Assembly: GCF_963675165.1 (NCBI RefSeq)
Contig: NC_087379.1
Location: forward strand, 1,249,001 to 1,313,000
Source: Halichondria panicea
Lineage: Eukaryota > Porifera > Demospongiae > Suberitida > Halichondriidae
Direction: 5' to 3'
DNA: 64,000 nt
The first letter of the stretch is position 1. Each line of letters opens with the position of its first letter. The position numbers and the translations under genes were made by a program. Below are positions 1 through 10,790 of the stretch, one piece after another. Under the pieces are notes generated by a model, which saw only the letters and a list, made by a program, of their open reading frames with translations, did no database searches and was not told the DNA's origin.

Positions 1-78
1 ATGGGTTTGTTGCTAGTAGATCATGGGTTCCTGATTATAGTATAATTATGCGCACACTATACATTAAATATTATATAC

Positions 79-1927
79 CTTGAGAAATAGCTGCAGATTT
101 TCCTATTTCAATTTCAGAAGTAGTGTTTTGTAGAACCGTGTCTATTGTTTTCTCTTCATCAAAGTTAACCGAAACATCATCTCCTATATCAGGGTGCACA
201 TAATTAGTGAGTACATGCATGCATGGTTAAAGAGTGCTAATATATAGCTTAAGTAACAATCTTTTAAGATTATCTCTAAAAAATGTTCAGCTGCCGCCGT
301 TATTCGAATACAGTTATTGGCAGCATGCTGAATTAACCAGCTGCTTTCTCTCAGACTGAGGATAAAGTTCACATAGCAATTATAATTATATACTCAACAA
401 AGTATATCAGCAATATTACTGGACTGGATGTGATACGGGATTAATAATTATAGTATACAAGTTCCAGTGTATATATACATGCAGTAATATTATTTTGTAG
501 CACATCATGCATACGACTATTCAGTATAATGGTGTATAATTATTGTAATTATTTCACCATTTTGAACTTTGCAGTGCTTCAAAAAACTCCTGAGATCTGT
601 TGGTACTGGTGGTACCTGTGACTCCAAATACTGGCAGTGATCCTGACAAAAAGCTTTTCCAGGCACCGGCGGATAGGTGCACACATCTGGCATAGATATT
701 GATGGAATTCGGTCCACAACATACTGTGAACGATGACAATAATAATAATACTGAATGTATATATGTTGCAGGACTTGGATGATAATTTTTGTGCATTTAC
801 CTTCAGTCTGTGCATGCAATGTGGAAAAACAAGTTTCCAAATCCCGTCAGTAACCCACAGAGTGCCACAACCTATATTATAATGATAATAGCAATGTATA
901 TATATTATTATTATTATGAGTAGAAAAACTTTCCTCTTTTCTTGCAAACAGCAGTGCAGTCAGTTTCACAGTGAGGGTATATACTGCATGAGCGAATTGT
1001 TTCAATCATTTCCATTGTTTCCTCTCTGTCACTGTCTCGTTTGAAGGTGAAATGACTTAGGGAAAAAGTAGGATTGGTTGCTAGTACAAGAAACCTAATT
1101 TCATTCTCAATCTCTCCATTGTAGAATGCATCTGCTGCAATCTTTTCTGTCATGGCTGAATTAACAAGAAGTAAAATTAATGCGGATGCAAGCCATGTGT
1201 ATATAATTGAATTTATATATATATTAATATAATTATAATTATAGCATAAAACCTTGGTCCTTGTTGAGAGAATGAGTGTCATTGTATGTTTCACTAAAAC
1301 CCTGGAAGGAAACCCATGAGTGGTTCCTGCGGAGTGATAAACTTGATAGGAGCAAATGATTGCAATGACTGTTATAATATAATAATACCATATACATAAT
1401 TATAGCCGAGGGGCTTAATTTTCACTGTTTTTGAGGTATAATAATTATAGCAGTTAGGTGCAAAGATAGAAAGCGTAACCTGCATGGGAGTGATTCCGGT
1501 AAGCAGTCAACCCAAAATTCCGCGCTATATATAATTATATATACAGTGCATTATACATAATGTACTTACGCAAGGGAGCACTGAAATTCTAGGAGAGGCC
1601 GAGTGAAGAAAACGGTGTCATAAACTTCAATTAAATTTTGCTGGCTCTGATAGTATTGAAAGCCAGAGGTTTGTTTTCTCCCCCACATCGCATAGTTATA
1701 AGTCAAACCACATGGCTGACACCTAAGAGTGACTTTCGGCAATTTCTTCACACCAGATAATGTGTAAAGGGTGACCTGGAGAAGAGGACGGTGAGATCAT
1801 ACCACTTCGAGAATGCACTTACGTATGGGTCGAGAGTGTAATCAAGAAAGAAGGAGTAGTTCCAAGCGGGGTACAGTTTTACAAGACACTCCCTACCATC
1901 CCTACTCCTGATAGGCCATTGGATGTA
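79..1927 (-). CDS. KDZ/CxC transposase-like gene, partial (runs off left edge)
   Basis: Seven minus-strand exons can be read: 1823-1927, 1570-1775, 1253-1326, about 945-1155, 801-871, 558-723 and 79-183. Most junctions are GT-AG and in phase. Recognisable blocks in order are ECLVKLYPAW, CQPCG..YNYAMWG, YDTVFFTRPLLE, NHSWVSF..F...YN, AFYNGEIENEIRF, WVTDGIWKLVFPHCM, and the Cys/His cluster CTYPPVPGKAFCQDHC. This order resembles the cysteine-cluster plus transposase core of KDZ-type (Kyakuja-Dileera-Zisupton) proteins, as I remember the family. I could not run a search. The junction between exons 4 and 5 is off by one base with the available GT donor, which could mean a frameshift or an unusual donor. 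The 3' end lies beyond base 1 and no 5' exon or start codon is seen above 1927. It may be a decayed or domesticated transposase. Confidence 0.5.
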
Positions 1928-1934
1928 CTGTTAG

Positions 1935-4900
1935 GTGGCCTGCGTGAGCTGACTCAGAGCAATTTCTACTCTGCTGTCTTTGTGTTAGGTTAGTTAATAT
2001 TAATGTCCATCCTATAACTGCACGCATGTGACTGCATGTCATCCATTACCTTTTTTATAGGCTCTGTGGCTTCCTCGTTGTTTTATGAGAAGCTACAAGC
2101 AACTTACGGGAGTTTTGGTGTCACAATGGTTGTGGGAGAAGTAAACCGTGGTAAAACCAAGAGTGTGGAGCTCTGTCTAGCTGCACTAGGAGTCAGACAT
2201 GCTCGTTTCTCTTCCATCAGTGATGCTCTCTTACGGAAGTTGCTTCATGGTGGTATGCCGTGGTGTTTTGACGACCCTGACACGGCAGAGCAAGTTATGA
2301 AGATCCTGCTGACAGTCTTTGGTGGTAATACAACTGGTAATGCACTGTCAAGTGGCTCTTGTCGTGTGTCTCCTCTAGTAACAGCCAATGTGCACATTTT
2401 GGATGCTCTAGCTTCAATGGACAAGAGGTATATAATCTTATAAACCTATAGTATTATACAGTTTACGTACGTAGTTGCTAATCGGCATTTAATAAAAGCT
2501 AACTATTGCATGGCTATAATTATGTAGTCAGCGCGCCTTGCTATGCAGAGCCTTCCTATAATAATTATTGCCTTAAGTTGCTACACCCGTGCTCTCCCAC
2601 ACTCTATATAGGGTGGTATGCAGAGGAAGAATTGTAATGTTTCCTCATCACCTTGAGTACAATCTCCAGTCGACAGAGGCAATAAATGAGATTTTCTCAT
2701 TGGCACCAGCAGCCGGACCAGCCGTTGTGAGGATTGGGTACAATGTGGCTTGTATGCAGCCCACAAAGCTCAAGAATATTCAAGCACACATTAAGGAGAT
2801 GTTACCCAACCTTGACTCCAGAGCAGTGATTGAATACAGTCTTCTTCTGGCTTCTGCTCTGGAGGTTTGTTTCATTTTTGGAATCAGCCCATAATCATGA
2901 TTGCCTGTATATGCATGCGCTGCAAAATCATGCACTTCTACTTTTTGCTATATAATTATATACATGCATGCAGCATGATATATACACTTTACACATGCAT
3001 TCATGTATGCGCAGATATCCGGGATGAGTTACATAGTTGATGGAGATAGTCTGATTTCTTGGTTTGACGATATACTTGTGCCGGGAATAAAGAAATTTCA
3101 GAGTTCAGTCACCAGTAACCTTGGAAATTACTTGGTGGCATATGCCAGAGCTTCTTCCATTTCTGAGGTATTATAATCATGCATGCATGACGTCAATTCA
3201 TGACCGTGAACTTTTATGCCGCAGTATACGTATAATTATTATTATATTTATCATATTGAAAAAACACATTTGATAGATTCTGAGAGTGATCAACCCCAAA
3301 TGCTCTTATTTTATTGGTGACGAACGAAGAAAGCAAATTGGAGTTGCCGTACTACTCAAGCAATTCTTGAAAGGCTTAGACCTTAAGGAAATACCGCACG
3401 AAGAGGAAAGTGGGATTAGGAAAAAGCTTAGGAGACGTGCGAATGTGAAGACAACTGCCACCCAGTATTTTCTGGCCGAGAAGAATGAAGGAACAAAAAT
3501 CACACGAGAGAATGGTGTAGGCCATTCCTGCATGATCGCTCCCCATTCAGATGTACCCCAGGAATTTTTTGACATCGTGGAGGCCAAAGTAGAAGGTAAA
3601 TTATAATACATGCATGATGCAGATCTATAATTATGCATTAGCATTATTATTACCCTGTGTAATGGCCTAAATAGATCTCCATAATTATAGTATAGCTGTC
3701 TACGTACCGGCTTGCTATTTAGATTTGTATTCACTTCATGCACTTTTTATAATTATAACATGTGGCTGACACTGTCACCTGACGTGCACGAGATATGTAT
3801 TGTACAAATATAGATAATAAAATGACAATCAGTGGTGACTTAAGTATAACAATACACACTTTGCATGTGTGCAGCGTGTGAGCGAGCTATATACACTTTC
3901 ATGGACTGCTTGAACTGCTAATGAGTTACTACTTAGTTGAAAGTTGTAGAAGGCGACAAAAACACTGTCGTTGCATATGCTGTATATAGATTCAAGATTA
4001 TAATTATATGTAATTACGGTAAAAGTTGTTTTGCCGCTGTGCGATGAAGCTTAACGCAAGGGGTGAATGTTTATGCATGCATGTGCGTCTTTTTTAATTT
4101 TAAAATGACTCATGTATAAGCATTATATGTAATCAAAAAATGTGTCTCCATATACAGAACCAAGAGTTGGACTCTGTCGTCCTTACTCCACCCGACACTC
4201 CTGCACATATTATTCGCAAACAGGACGTACACCATCATACGCCTCGCCGACCAGAAGCAGGTAACTCATTCACCATTAATGATGAGCAAGCAAGTTCTCT
4301 CCGGGTAGAAGATACTCTAGATTCTGACGTCCAGTCCAAACTCATTGTTGAGCAAACGAGTCCTCTCCGGGTAAAGGATACTCTAGATTCTGACGCCCAG
4401 TCCAAACTCATTGTTGAGCAAACGAGTCCTCTCCGGGTAAAGGATACTCTAGATTCTGACGCCCAGTCCAAACTCATTGTTGAGCAAACGAGTCCTCTCC
4501 GGGTAAAGGATACTCTAGATTCTGACGCCCAGTCCAAACTCATTGTTGTTAAGCAAACGAGTCCTCTAGATTCTGACGCCCAGTCCACCAAACTCATTGT
4601 TGATCAAACGAATCCTCTCCGGGTAGAGGATACTCTAGATTCTGACACCCAGTCCAAACTCATTGTGAAGCAAACCAGAGCAAAACGGTCAGCAAGAAGG
4701 AAGCGTGTACGACCACCTACAGATCCCTTGGTACAAGCTGCAAACAAACTTCAAGGGTGTTTAACAATTACAGCCTTGGAGGATGATCACCAGCCCAAGT
4801 CAAAAAGAAAACGCACTAAGATTGACGAGTCGAGGTGCCATGTATGTAAAGAACCATTTATAGATGGTCAAGAAGCCAAGTGGGTGGGGTGTGACTTTTG

Positions 4901-4976
4901 TCCAAGGTGGTTTCATAAGAAATGTATAAAAGGGTACGTACTCAAAAGGAAATGGAAATGTTCTTTCAAGCATTGA
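1935..4976 (+). CDS. P-loop NTPase protein with C-terminal PHD finger, 5' end unresolved
   Basis: Exons are read at about 1935-1988, 2061-2427, 2612-2864, 3015-3167, 3277-3595 and 4165-4976, all joining in phase with GT-AG introns. Exon 2 carries a Walker A motif, GEVNRGKT, followed about 50 residues later by the acidic CFDDP, a possible Walker B. The last exon has a run of 22-residue repeats, a basic stretch and a C-terminal PHD-like finger (CHVC, then VGCDFC, then WFHKKC). The finger ends CSFKH, so the last metal ligand would be His rather than the usual Cys. ATP binding and histone or DNA association are inferred from these motifs only. I know similar P-loop proteins as multi-copy families in sponges and cnidarians but cannot name the family. 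No start codon was found. The reading frame is open back to 1775, but that stretch is also coding on the other strand. Confidence 0.55.
4284..4675 (+). repeat. 66-bp coding minisatellite inside the PHD-protein gene
   Basis: About six tandem copies of a 66-base unit keep the frame and encode a 22-residue repeat of the form VEQTSPLRVKDTLDSDAQSK. The three central copies are nearly identical. One copy lacks the LRVKDT part, and small insertions of Val-Lys and Thr occur elsewhere. Because every length change is a multiple of three, the array is probably translated as a flexible acidic linker between the NTPase part and the PHD finger. Confidence 0.8.
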
Positions 4977-5410
4977 CTAATGAAACTTAATAATTCGAAA
5001 TACGACTGACTATATATAATTATATATAATCTGTTTTGCGTTTCAGCATGCGCATGTGCATGCATTATGTTGATTTCAACTCTTTTTTCTGGCAGTAAAT
5101 CATTTAATCACATCATAATTATATATTCTTTATTCATGCGATTATCGATTGATCGTAATGAATAATAGCAAAGTCAGTGTATTATTATATACATGTAGTG
5201 CTAATAAAATATAATTTTATCGTCGTGTATCAATAAATAACATGTATATAGGGTGAGGGTTAGGGTTAGTATAATTTATACATGCATGCATATATATACA
5301 CATGCATGCACATAACGTATAAGTATACCAGTAAAATTCTCTTCTTAGTGCATGCATGTCAGTCAGTTGAACAGCTGTATAATATCTTCTTTGCGCTCCT
5401 GCATCCAATT
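4977..5410. other. AT-rich intergenic stretch
   Basis: No gene is seen here. The sequence is AT-rich with ATGCAT/TGCATGCA-type words, and it grades into degenerate copies of the TAAGGAA-type minisatellite that follows. Confidence 0.6.
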
Positions 5411-5414
5411 AAAC

Positions 5415-6326
5415 CATTGTAAGGAATTTCTCTTTATGTAAGGAACTTTCAGAACATATACACACATGTGATGCATGCACACCCATGCACATGCATGTAT
5501 AATTATACACAATGCGGACACTAATATTTTATTTGTAAGGAATTTCTCCTTATGTAAGGAACTTTCAGGCATACACACATGTGATGCACACCCACATGTG
5601 ATACACAATAAAATTGGACACCATAATTTAATTGTAAGGAATTTCTCCTTATGTAAGGAACTTTCAGGCATACACACATGTGATGCACACCCACATGTGA
5701 TACACAATAAAATTGGACACCATAATTTATTTGTAAGGAATTTCTCCTTATGTAAGGAACTTTCAGGCATACACACATGTGATGCACACCCACATGTGAT
5801 ACACAATAAAATTGGACACCATAATTTATTTGTAAGGAATTTCTCCTTATGTAAGGAACTTTCAGGCATACACATGTGATGCACACCCATGCATACATGC
5901 ATGCACATGTGATACACAATACTTGTAAGGAATTTCTCCTTATTGTAAGAAACTTTCAGGACATACACATGCATGCATGCATATGCATGCATATACAACG
6001 AAATTGCAACTATAATTAATATATTTGTAAGCAATTTCTCCTTATGTAAGGAACTGTCAGGGACATTATATATAAATATATACATAATTATGTACACATG
6101 CACACCCACATGCATGCATGCATGTATGTGTGATTGGCACACATTGTAAGGAATTTATACTCATGTAAGGAACTTTTAGGACATGTATATACATGCATGT
6201 ATACACAACAGACGCTGCATGTGTAAGGAATTTATCTCTACGTAAAGAATGCACATATACATGCAACCCATATAACCGCATGCACTCAACTTACAGTCTG
6301 CCATTTGTAAGGAATTTACCTTGATG
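5415..6326. repeat. 99-bp minisatellite with palindromic core
   Basis: Four consecutive units start at 5536, 5635, 5734 and 5833 with an exact 99-base spacing. Shorter diverged copies lie on both sides, at about 5418, 5926, 6027, 6145 and 6220. Each unit contains TAAGGAATTTCTCCTTA, an inverted repeat, then ATGTAAGGAACTTTC and CACATGTGAT words. Because 99 is a multiple of three, long open frames appear on both strands. I regard these as repeat artefacts, not genes. Confidence 0.9.
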
Positions 6327-6348
6327 CACTGCAAAAACACTTTTGTTA
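6327..6348 (+). repeat. Left terminal inverted repeat
   Basis: This is the 22-base left end, starting CACTGCAAAAACAC. It is a perfect reverse complement of 9379-9400 and is preceded by the TG target duplication at 6325-6326. Confidence 0.9.
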
Positions 6349-6906
6349 ATTTAACAAACAAAAGTTTGTCCCGGTGATGAATCTCACATGACAGAATAAT
6401 ATTTGTTAGAATGACAAAGGTAAAACAACCTACAATGTTTTGTCATTCAAGCAAAGAAATTATGTCAAAACAACAAAGTATTATGTCATCTGAATTTCAC
6501 CAATTTATTGTACTTCTATGTCAAAATAGCAAATTGAATGCTGAATTAACACTGCTATAAAGTGAATTTCTTTGTTAAATTAACACTATACCTTTGTCAT
6601 TTAATTAGTTGTTTTCTCGCGCACGTACGCACATGCAGAAGGTCAAACGGTATTAGAACAATGAGTTTATGATAGAATAAGATCACTGGATCACATGACA
6701 TGCAGCACAATAATTTCTTCTGTCAGTAAATTGTTTTTAGTGTTCATCACTTAGCATTTCTTGAAATTCCAGTACAGTGAACTGCAGGCGTTTCGTTTGG
6801 TTTCATGAACGCTACATCCCTCAGATCATTTTCGCCCCTACAGAACAAAAGATTGAAGTCACTATAGTTACCAACACATATGTAGTGCAAAATGTAAATA
6901 GTATAA

Positions 6907-8040
6907 GCTATCACCCCCATGGACGAAGTTGACCAGTGTAACTGACACGTGAGGACACATATACACACAAACTCGTAAATCAGTATGCTATAGCTATCAC
7001 CCCATGGACGAAGTTGACCAGTCGAAACCAGTGTAACTGACGCATGAGGACACATACACACAAACTCGTAAATCAGTATGCTAGCTATCACCCCATGGAC
7101 GAAGTTGACCAGTCGAAACCAGTGTAACTGACACATGAGGACACATACACACAAACTCGTAAATCAGTATGCTAGCTATCACCCCATGGACGAAGTTGAC
7201 CAGTCGAAACCAGTGTAACTGACACATGAGGACACATACACACAAACTCGTAAATCAGTATGCTAGCTATCACCCCATGGACGAAGTCGAAACCAGTGTA
7301 ACTGACACGTGAGGACACATACACACAAACTCGTAAATCAGTATGCTAGCTATCACCCCATGGACGAAGTTGACCAGTCGAAACCAGTGTAACTGACGCA
7401 TGAGGACACATACACACAAACTGGTAAATTACAATGCTAGCTATCACCCCATGGACGAAGTTGACCAGTCAAAACCAGTGTAACTGACACGTGAGGACAC
7501 ATACACACAAACTGGTAAATTACAATGCTAGCTATCACCCCATGGACGAAGTTGACCAGTCAAAACCAGTGTAACTGACACATGAGGACACATACACACA
7601 AACTGGTAAATTACAATGCTAGCTATCACCCCATGGACGAAGTTGACCAGTCAAAACCAGTGTAACTGACGCATGAGGACACATACACACAAACTGGTAA
7701 ATTACAATGCTAGCTATCACCCCATGGACGAAGTTGACCAGTCGAAACCAGTGTAACTGACACGTGAGGACACATACACACAAACTGGTAAATTACAATG
7801 CTAGCTATCACCCCCAGTGTAACTGACACGTGAGGACACATACACACAAACTCGTAAATCAGTATGCTAGCTATCACCCCATGGACGAAGTTGACCAGTC
7901 GAAACCAGTGTAACTGACACATGAGGACACATACACACAAACTCATAAATCAGTATACTAGCTATCACCCCATGGACGAAGTTGACCAGTCGAAACCAGT
8001 GCATGAAGACACAAACTCGTAAATCAGTATGCTACAGATG
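6907..8040. repeat. 91-bp satellite array inside the transposon
   Basis: About twelve copies of a 91-base unit contain CATGGACGAAGTTGACCAGT and GTGTAACTGACACATGAGGA. Phase points at 7086, 7177 and 7268 are exactly 91 apart. One copy lacks 8 bases (spacing 83 to 7351) and a few edge copies are shortened. Two subtypes alternate, marked by ACTCGTAAATCAGTATG and ACTGGTAAATTACAATG. Minus-strand open frames here are repeat artefacts. Confidence 0.9.
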
Positions 8041-9378
8041 AAAGTCGAAACCAGGCCAGGGACAGTTGCCCTCTAGCTAGCTATATAGTTTTATGGAATC
8101 TGACATAACTTGCAAGTCGTTTCTTTGAAGTCGATGAAGGTGGTTAAGTAGACTCCTAGCTGGTACACATTGTGGGGCCGAGGTACGGTAAAATCTGCAG
8201 CTGGAAGAAACACGTAAACACATTTATTTAGCAATGAGCAACATAACTTAAATCCTTTTTCTTTGAAGCTGGTACATGGTGGAGTTATACGCCGATACGG
8301 TATAGCAGTGATTTGTAAACTGTGAATTCAGAGAGTTTTGGGATCATGTACATGCCATGCGCCAACAGCATGCAATGGAACTTAACTTTTTTCTTTGAGA
8401 TGGTGGTACTATCTACTCTTTAAGAAAATCTGAAAGAGAGTATTGGGCAATAAGTTGAGTTTAGCAATGAGCACTGACTAACTTGCAATTGTCTTTTCTT
8501 TCAAGCTGCAGATGCAGGTGACTCTTGACTCCTAGATCCTAGCTGGTGTACATGGAACATGGTAGCCCAGGACCAGGGGTACAGGCATGCAGTCAGTGAT
8601 GGTATAAAGCTGCATGAGCAGCTGCAGTCTGGCAGCTGCAAGCACCATGTGCTAAGTATGTTTGAGGCCTCGCCCTGTTATTCCTGAACGCCCCCTCATG
8701 CCACACCTATAGTTCCAGCTTATAATTATAGTCTCGAGGCCAAACTCTCCTGGCCTCGAGACTAGCTAGAGTTAGAGGCTAGAGAGAAGCTCGATCCCAG
8801 GCCGCTCTTCAGGCCAGGCCTTGTGAAGGAGGCTATAGAGAGAAGGCTGCCTGCACTGCACTGCACTGAAGGACTCTGGAGGCTCCTGACTTCTTCACTG
8901 CCACTGTAACTTACCATGCCCAGTCACAAGTCTCCAATTGCTACATACACAACTGAACATGAGCATGCAAAGATATAAGCATCAGGGCAACTGAGATGTT
9001 TCAGTGTAGACAATTTATTACGACCTAGGGTATAATCGAGTATAGGTTGAGTAGGTTGAAATCAGTGATGCAAACTTGCACGTATCGGCTTTTAGTAGAG
9101 TTCTAGCTGTAACTTTATAATTTGTTATTGTCACACATTAATGTTAATTTGACAATGAACGGTAACTTCCACTAAATGTGAGATCAACAACGCTTCGACA
9201 AAATGACAACACATGTGTTCAAATAACAATCTACCATTATAATAACAAATATTAATAGTTAGATAAACTATATTAATAGTTAAATAAACTATGATTTGTC
9301 GTCATAACAATAATTGCAGGAAATTGACAAACGTTTTGTCAAGATAACATTTTGTGCCGGTAGCAAACTGTGTCACAA
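8041..9378. other. Non-coding right part of the transposon
   Basis: No gene is seen. The stretch has several loosely repeated blocks with AACTT..TTTCTTTGA and AGCTGGTACA words at about 8100, 8250, 8380 and 8500. A CTCGAGGCC/GGCCTCGAG inverted repeat lies near 8733-8760. A subterminal zone rich in ATTGTCA/TGACAA words starts at about 9120. Confidence 0.5.
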
Positions 9379-9400
9379 TAACAAAAGTGTTTTTGCAGTG
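9379..9400 (-). repeat. Right terminal inverted repeat
   Basis: This is the 22-base right end, finishing TTTTTGCAGTG. It pairs with 6327-6348 and is followed by TG at 9401-9402 and then by the resumed minisatellite sequence TAAGGAACTTTG. Confidence 0.9.
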
Positions 9401-9415
9401 TGTAAGGAACTTTGT

Positions 9416-9448
<33 letters not shown>
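9416..9448. repeat. (AC)n microsatellite
   Basis: A run of about 15 CA dinucleotides lies directly after the right border of the transposon, in minisatellite-derived sequence. Confidence 0.9.
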
Positions 9449-9452
<4 letters not shown>

Positions 9453-9884
9453 TGCATATCTACCTATATGGTACATGTATATGGCGGGTATAATCTTCGA
9501 GTGCTAATAATTATGTTTTGTCAATGTGCATTTCATAAATTGCACCAACCCGCGAAAATATCAACCGCAAAAAGTGCCTGTTCATTATAGAGTCTACCCT
9601 TGAAAAATAATTACCCGCCAAAATTATAACATACACTGTACATAGTCTCGCAAGCCAGAGGTTATAATATACCAGGGTCTCCAAGGGTCCGCGAGATTAC
9701 ACTGTACACGCGCAATAACTATCACTCCAAAAGCTGAGAGGTATACGTAAAGATCAACAGGCCTGGTCTCGAGGCATGGCTCAGCTCAGGGTATAAGTTA
9801 TTTTACTTACGTCATCCCTTACCACGGAACACACACAATTCATGTGCTCTCAAATCATGCATTATATCCTGCAGTGCACTAGCC

Positions 9885-10035
9885 TCTACACAGGCTCTCC
9901 TTTTTCTGTTCTTTATCACATCGTTCAATAAGATAAAATACTGTCTTAATCGTTCAATGAGATAAAATACGGTATTAATTGGAGGAATAAAGAAAGAAAT
10001 AGACGTAGAGTTAGGAAAAAGGAGAGCCTGTATCG
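9885..10035. mobile_element. Small inverted-repeat element
   Basis: The left end reads ACAGGCTCTCCTTTTTCT and the right end (about 10012-10031) reads AGGAAAAAGGAGAGCCTGT, its near reverse complement, about 140 bases apart. The left-end sequence, with the preceding CCTCTAC, recurs at 50514-50540 inside an SF3A1 intron, so it is dispersed. It is a MITE-like relic with no coding capacity. Confidence 0.55.
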
Positions 10036-10535
10036 GGAAGTCGCGTGAGGGTAGAAGGGTGGTAGAAGGGTGAAAATGAGCGTGGGCATGCTGAGCTAGA
10101 GATGTTGGACTGCCCACGCAGACATCTATGACTAATAAAACTTTGCCTGCAGCAAGCTGGACATGGACTTGGAACTGGAAGTTTGCAAGCACTATAGCTA
10201 GCTATATACCTTAGATGATCTACTAGTCTAGATTGTGTGTTCAGATTCTATCAGACTATTACCTTTTCTTGTGTCTTTCTACATGCTAGTATAGATCAAG
10301 AGAATAGCTTAAGTTAGTCATCATTATCATATATAGCAGGTAGCTACTGCCACCAGAGCTGGCCACGCTGGTTCTCTGATCTGACTTGCAGCACAGCTTG
10401 GTGGTTGTCTCAGTACATGTACAGTCTTATTAATTAACTCTGAATGCGTGGGAGAATACCTTACGTCAGGATTGTGGGCTACATATCGCCCACGTTCATA
10501 AAAATCCTTGTGGATCACGCGATTTCCCAAACCAG

Positions 10536-10675
10536 GCCTTACTTTTTCTTAACTGTAGATCTACGCCCATTTCTTTCTTTGCTGCCTCACTAGCACTATG
10601 TCTTTCTAGTGATTTGTGGATGAACAGTGACAACAGCAAGAAAAAGTAAGGCCTGGGAACGAGGCTACAGTGCAC
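10536..10675. mobile_element. MITE-like inverted repeat (CTCGTTCCCAGGCC family)
   Basis: CCAGGCCTTACTTTTTCTT at about 10533 pairs with AAGAAAAAGTAAGGCCTGG at about 10638, followed by GAACGAGGCTA. The same GCCTCGTTCCCAGGCC end recurs at 11072-11087, with an inverted partner near 11112-11127, and again at 37691-37706. This is a dispersed short inverted-repeat family. The rest of 10036-10790 shows no gene. Confidence 0.55.
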
Positions 10676-10790
10676 ATGCATATATAGTATACATGTAGTC
10701 ATGTGATTCTGAACCCATCCTTGTTGTGTTTTCGTATTGCTACTTGAACTAATGTACCTGTATTGCATCTACTACCCCTCCCTCACACAG

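Larger units (their letters stand above)
6327..9400. mobile_element. 3,074-bp non-autonomous DNA transposon with 22-bp TIRs
   Basis: The element begins CACTGCAAAAACAC at 6327 and ends with the exact reverse complement at 9400. The inverted repeat is perfect for 22 bases, at 6327-6348 and 9379-9400. The dinucleotide TG flanks both ends. Removing the element and one TG restores a normal copy of the surrounding TAAGGAA minisatellite, which is strong evidence for insertion. Both subterminal regions (6349-6620 and about 9120-9378) are rich in TTTGTTA/TGACAAA words, as in many cut-and-paste elements. No transposase frame exists inside. The interior is a 91-bp satellite plus non-coding sequence. CACTG ends and a short duplication resemble the CACTA/EnSpm group, but the superfamily is not settled. 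Confidence 0.85.

Noticed and set aside
5363-6142. Long open frames on both strands over the 99-bp repeat
   Set aside because: The repeat length is a multiple of three, so frames stay open by construction. The translated text is a repeat of the same DNA unit on either strand, with no splice or start support.
6747-7946. Minus-strand frames repeating CVCVLMCQLHWF-type text
   Set aside because: They are pure translations of the 91-bp satellite.
5415-8040. CRISPR-like array
   Set aside because: Units are contiguous tandem repeats without unique spacers, in an intron-rich animal-type genome.
9812-10192. 126-residue minus-strand open frame
   Set aside because: It overlaps a small inverted-repeat element and has no recognisable domain, codon pattern or splice context.
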